From Ga0077527 sp032128415 (GTDB taxonomy: Bacteria; Pseudomonadota; Gammaproteobacteria; Burkholderiales; SG8-41): 14,739 nt of DNA. A model generated the notes under the pieces. That model was not told the DNA's origin. It saw only the letters and a list, made by a program, of their open reading frames with translations, and made no database searches. The stretch spans positions 1 through 14,739 of the forward strand of contig JAQBGW010000156.1 in the NCBI GenBank assembly GCA_032128415.1. Reading direction: 5' to 3'. This document shows, piece by piece, positions 13,951 through 14,739 of the stretch. Position 1 is the first letter of the stretch, and every line of letters begins with the position of its first letter. The position numbers were made by a program, and so were the translations under genes.

Positions 13951-14085
13951 TTTGCCACAGAGGATTCATCACAATACCCCCTTGAGGGGTACACAGAGTT
14001 CACAGAGAACTGCGAAAAACGGTATTCACTCGACTCGGGCCGCAGTTTTGTTTTTCTCTGTGGCCTCCGTGATCTCTGTGGCTAA
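13951..14085. repeat. CACAGAG repeat region with inverted copies
   Basis: CACAGAG occurs at 13956-13962, 13992-13998 and 14001-14007, and its reverse complement CTCTGTG at 14056-14062 and 14074-14080. The outer ends (TTTGCCACAGAG and CTCTGTGGCTAAA) are near inverted repeats, so the region could fold back on itself. A 6-bp hairpin (TACCCC 13975-13980 with GGGGTA 13986-13991) lies inside. Similar cacagag-rich intergenic repeats occur in many proteobacteria; function unknown. It fills most of the gap between the E2 gene and the dehydrogenase. Confidence 0.75.
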
Positions 14086-14098
14086 AAAGTTTGGCCCT

Positions 14099-14739
14099 TC
14101 ACGCCGACAACGCCTGCTCCCAATTGCGGGTTTCGATGACGTTCTTTACTTCGGCGAGAAAGGCCGCTGAATACGAACCGTCTACTGCGCGATGGTCAAA
14201 ACTCTGCGCCAGCACGCCGACCGGACGTATCGCAATCGAGTCACCATCGGCGCCCTCGATCACCACCGGTTTTTTGCGAATGGCGTCAGCAGAAAGAATC
14301 GCCACTTGTGGCTGATTGATGATGGGTGCGGTAATCACCGTGCCGAACGCGCCATTGTTGGTAATGGTGTAGGTACCTTCGGTCATCTCATCCGGGCGCA
14401 ATTTACCGGCGCGCGCACGCTGCGCCAAGTCGTTGATTTCTTTAACAATTTTCGGCAACGATTTGGCCGGCACATCCTTGATCACCGGCACCACCAGGCC
14501 GTCGAAATTGAGATCGACGGCGATGCCGATATTGATCCGGGGATGCAATGCCAGGCCATCGCCCTGCAGGCTGGCATTGAGTTTCGGAAACTTGCCCAAT
14601 GCAATCGACACCGCGCGCACGATGAACGGCAAATAGGTCAGCGAATAACCTTCGCGGCGTTTCCACTCCGCACCATGCAACTTGCGCGCCTGCTCGACGC
14701 GGTGAAAATCCACCTCCACCACCTGCAGCACATGCGGCG
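14099..14739 (-). CDS. 2-oxoacid dehydrogenase E2 (dihydrolipoamide acyltransferase), C-terminal part
   Basis: This is the catalytic domain of an E2 subunit, which moves an acyl group from lipoyl-lysine to CoA in a pyruvate, 2-oxoglutarate or branched-chain complex. The frame continues past the window edge (codons P-H-V-L-Q-V-V-E), so the lipoyl and subunit-binding domains would lie upstream, outside. The active-site motif SFDHRAVDG is present (His and Asp about 31 and 27 residues from the C-terminus). Other conserved segments are KFPKLNASL, NIGIAVDLNFDGLVVPVIK, GTYTITNNGAFGTVITAPIINQPQVAIL and IAIRPVG. The choice between pyruvate, oxoglutarate and branched-chain E2 is not safe from the catalytic domain alone. 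The next gene on the strand, a 3-hydroxyisobutyrate dehydrogenase-like enzyme, would fit branched-chain degradation, but a 174-bp repeat-rich gap separates them. Confidence 0.93.
   Translation of the reverse strand, partial: PHVLQVVEVDFHRVEQARKLHGAEWKRREGYSLTYLPFIVRAVSIALGKFPKLNASLQGDGLALHPRINIGIAVDLNFDGLVVPVIKDVPAKSLPKIVKEINDLAQRARAGKLRPDEMTEGTYTITNNGAFGTVITAPIINQPQVAILSADAIRKKPVVIEGADGDSIAIRPVGVLAQSFDHRAVDGSYSAAFLAEVKNVIETRNWEQALSA

Overview
This 14.7 kb window has moderately high GC content and carries ordinary chromosomal, metabolic genes. Two Bug/TctC-type solute-binding proteins, a family greatly expanded in Burkholderiales, together with the overall gene style suggest a betaproteobacterium or near relative, possibly environmental. 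This is inference from family content only. I see no rRNA, tRNA, CRISPR array, intact transposase or recognisable defence system.

Layout. (1) Positions 1-780, + strand: the end of a cupin gene and a DoxX membrane protein gene, closed by a strong hairpin. (2) 916-1890, - strand: a Bug solute-binding protein. (3) 1962-2210, +: a small acidic protein of unknown function. (4) 2270-2845, -: a secreted Cys-containing protein of unknown function. (5) 2911-3178: a 268-bp palindromic repeat filling the divergent intergenic region. (6) 3209-6133, +: a divergent aconitase/isopropylmalate-dehydratase-like pair (large and small subunit), split by a 330-bp cassette made of a decayed GIY-YIG ORF between inverted repeats, followed by an overlapping GNAT acetyltransferase. 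(7) 6161-10665, -: a tight four-gene cluster, in transcription order a DUF2249/TusA-like plus beta-propeller fusion, an aldo/keto reductase, a creatinase-like M24 protein and a D-Ala-D-Ala-ligase-like ATP-grasp enzyme. (8) 10824-11783, -: a second Bug protein with its own intrinsic terminator. (9) 12087-12875, -: a SsuB/TauB-type ABC ATPase without its permease. (10) 12998-13924, -: a beta-hydroxyacid dehydrogenase. (11) 14099-14739, -: the C-terminal part of a 2-oxoacid dehydrogenase E2 subunit, cut by the window end.

How the genes may work together. The theme is uptake and processing of carboxylic or amino-acid-like compounds: periplasmic binding proteins for organic acids, a hydro-lyase of the aconitase superfamily, a 3-hydroxyisobutyrate-dehydrogenase-like oxidoreductase and an E2 acyltransferase. 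The four-gene minus-strand cluster is the best candidate for an uncharacterised pathway, because it pairs an amide-bond-forming family with an amide- or amidine-bond-hydrolysing family plus a reductase.

The most striking non-coding structure is the 268-bp repeat at 2911-3178. It is symmetric about one centre over its whole length, yet each half also folds into its own long hairpin, so it can be drawn as one long hairpin or as a three-stemmed cruciform. Three other repeat structures (4486-4815, 11984-12025, 13951-14085) show that small non-autonomous repeats have colonised many of the intergenic gaps.
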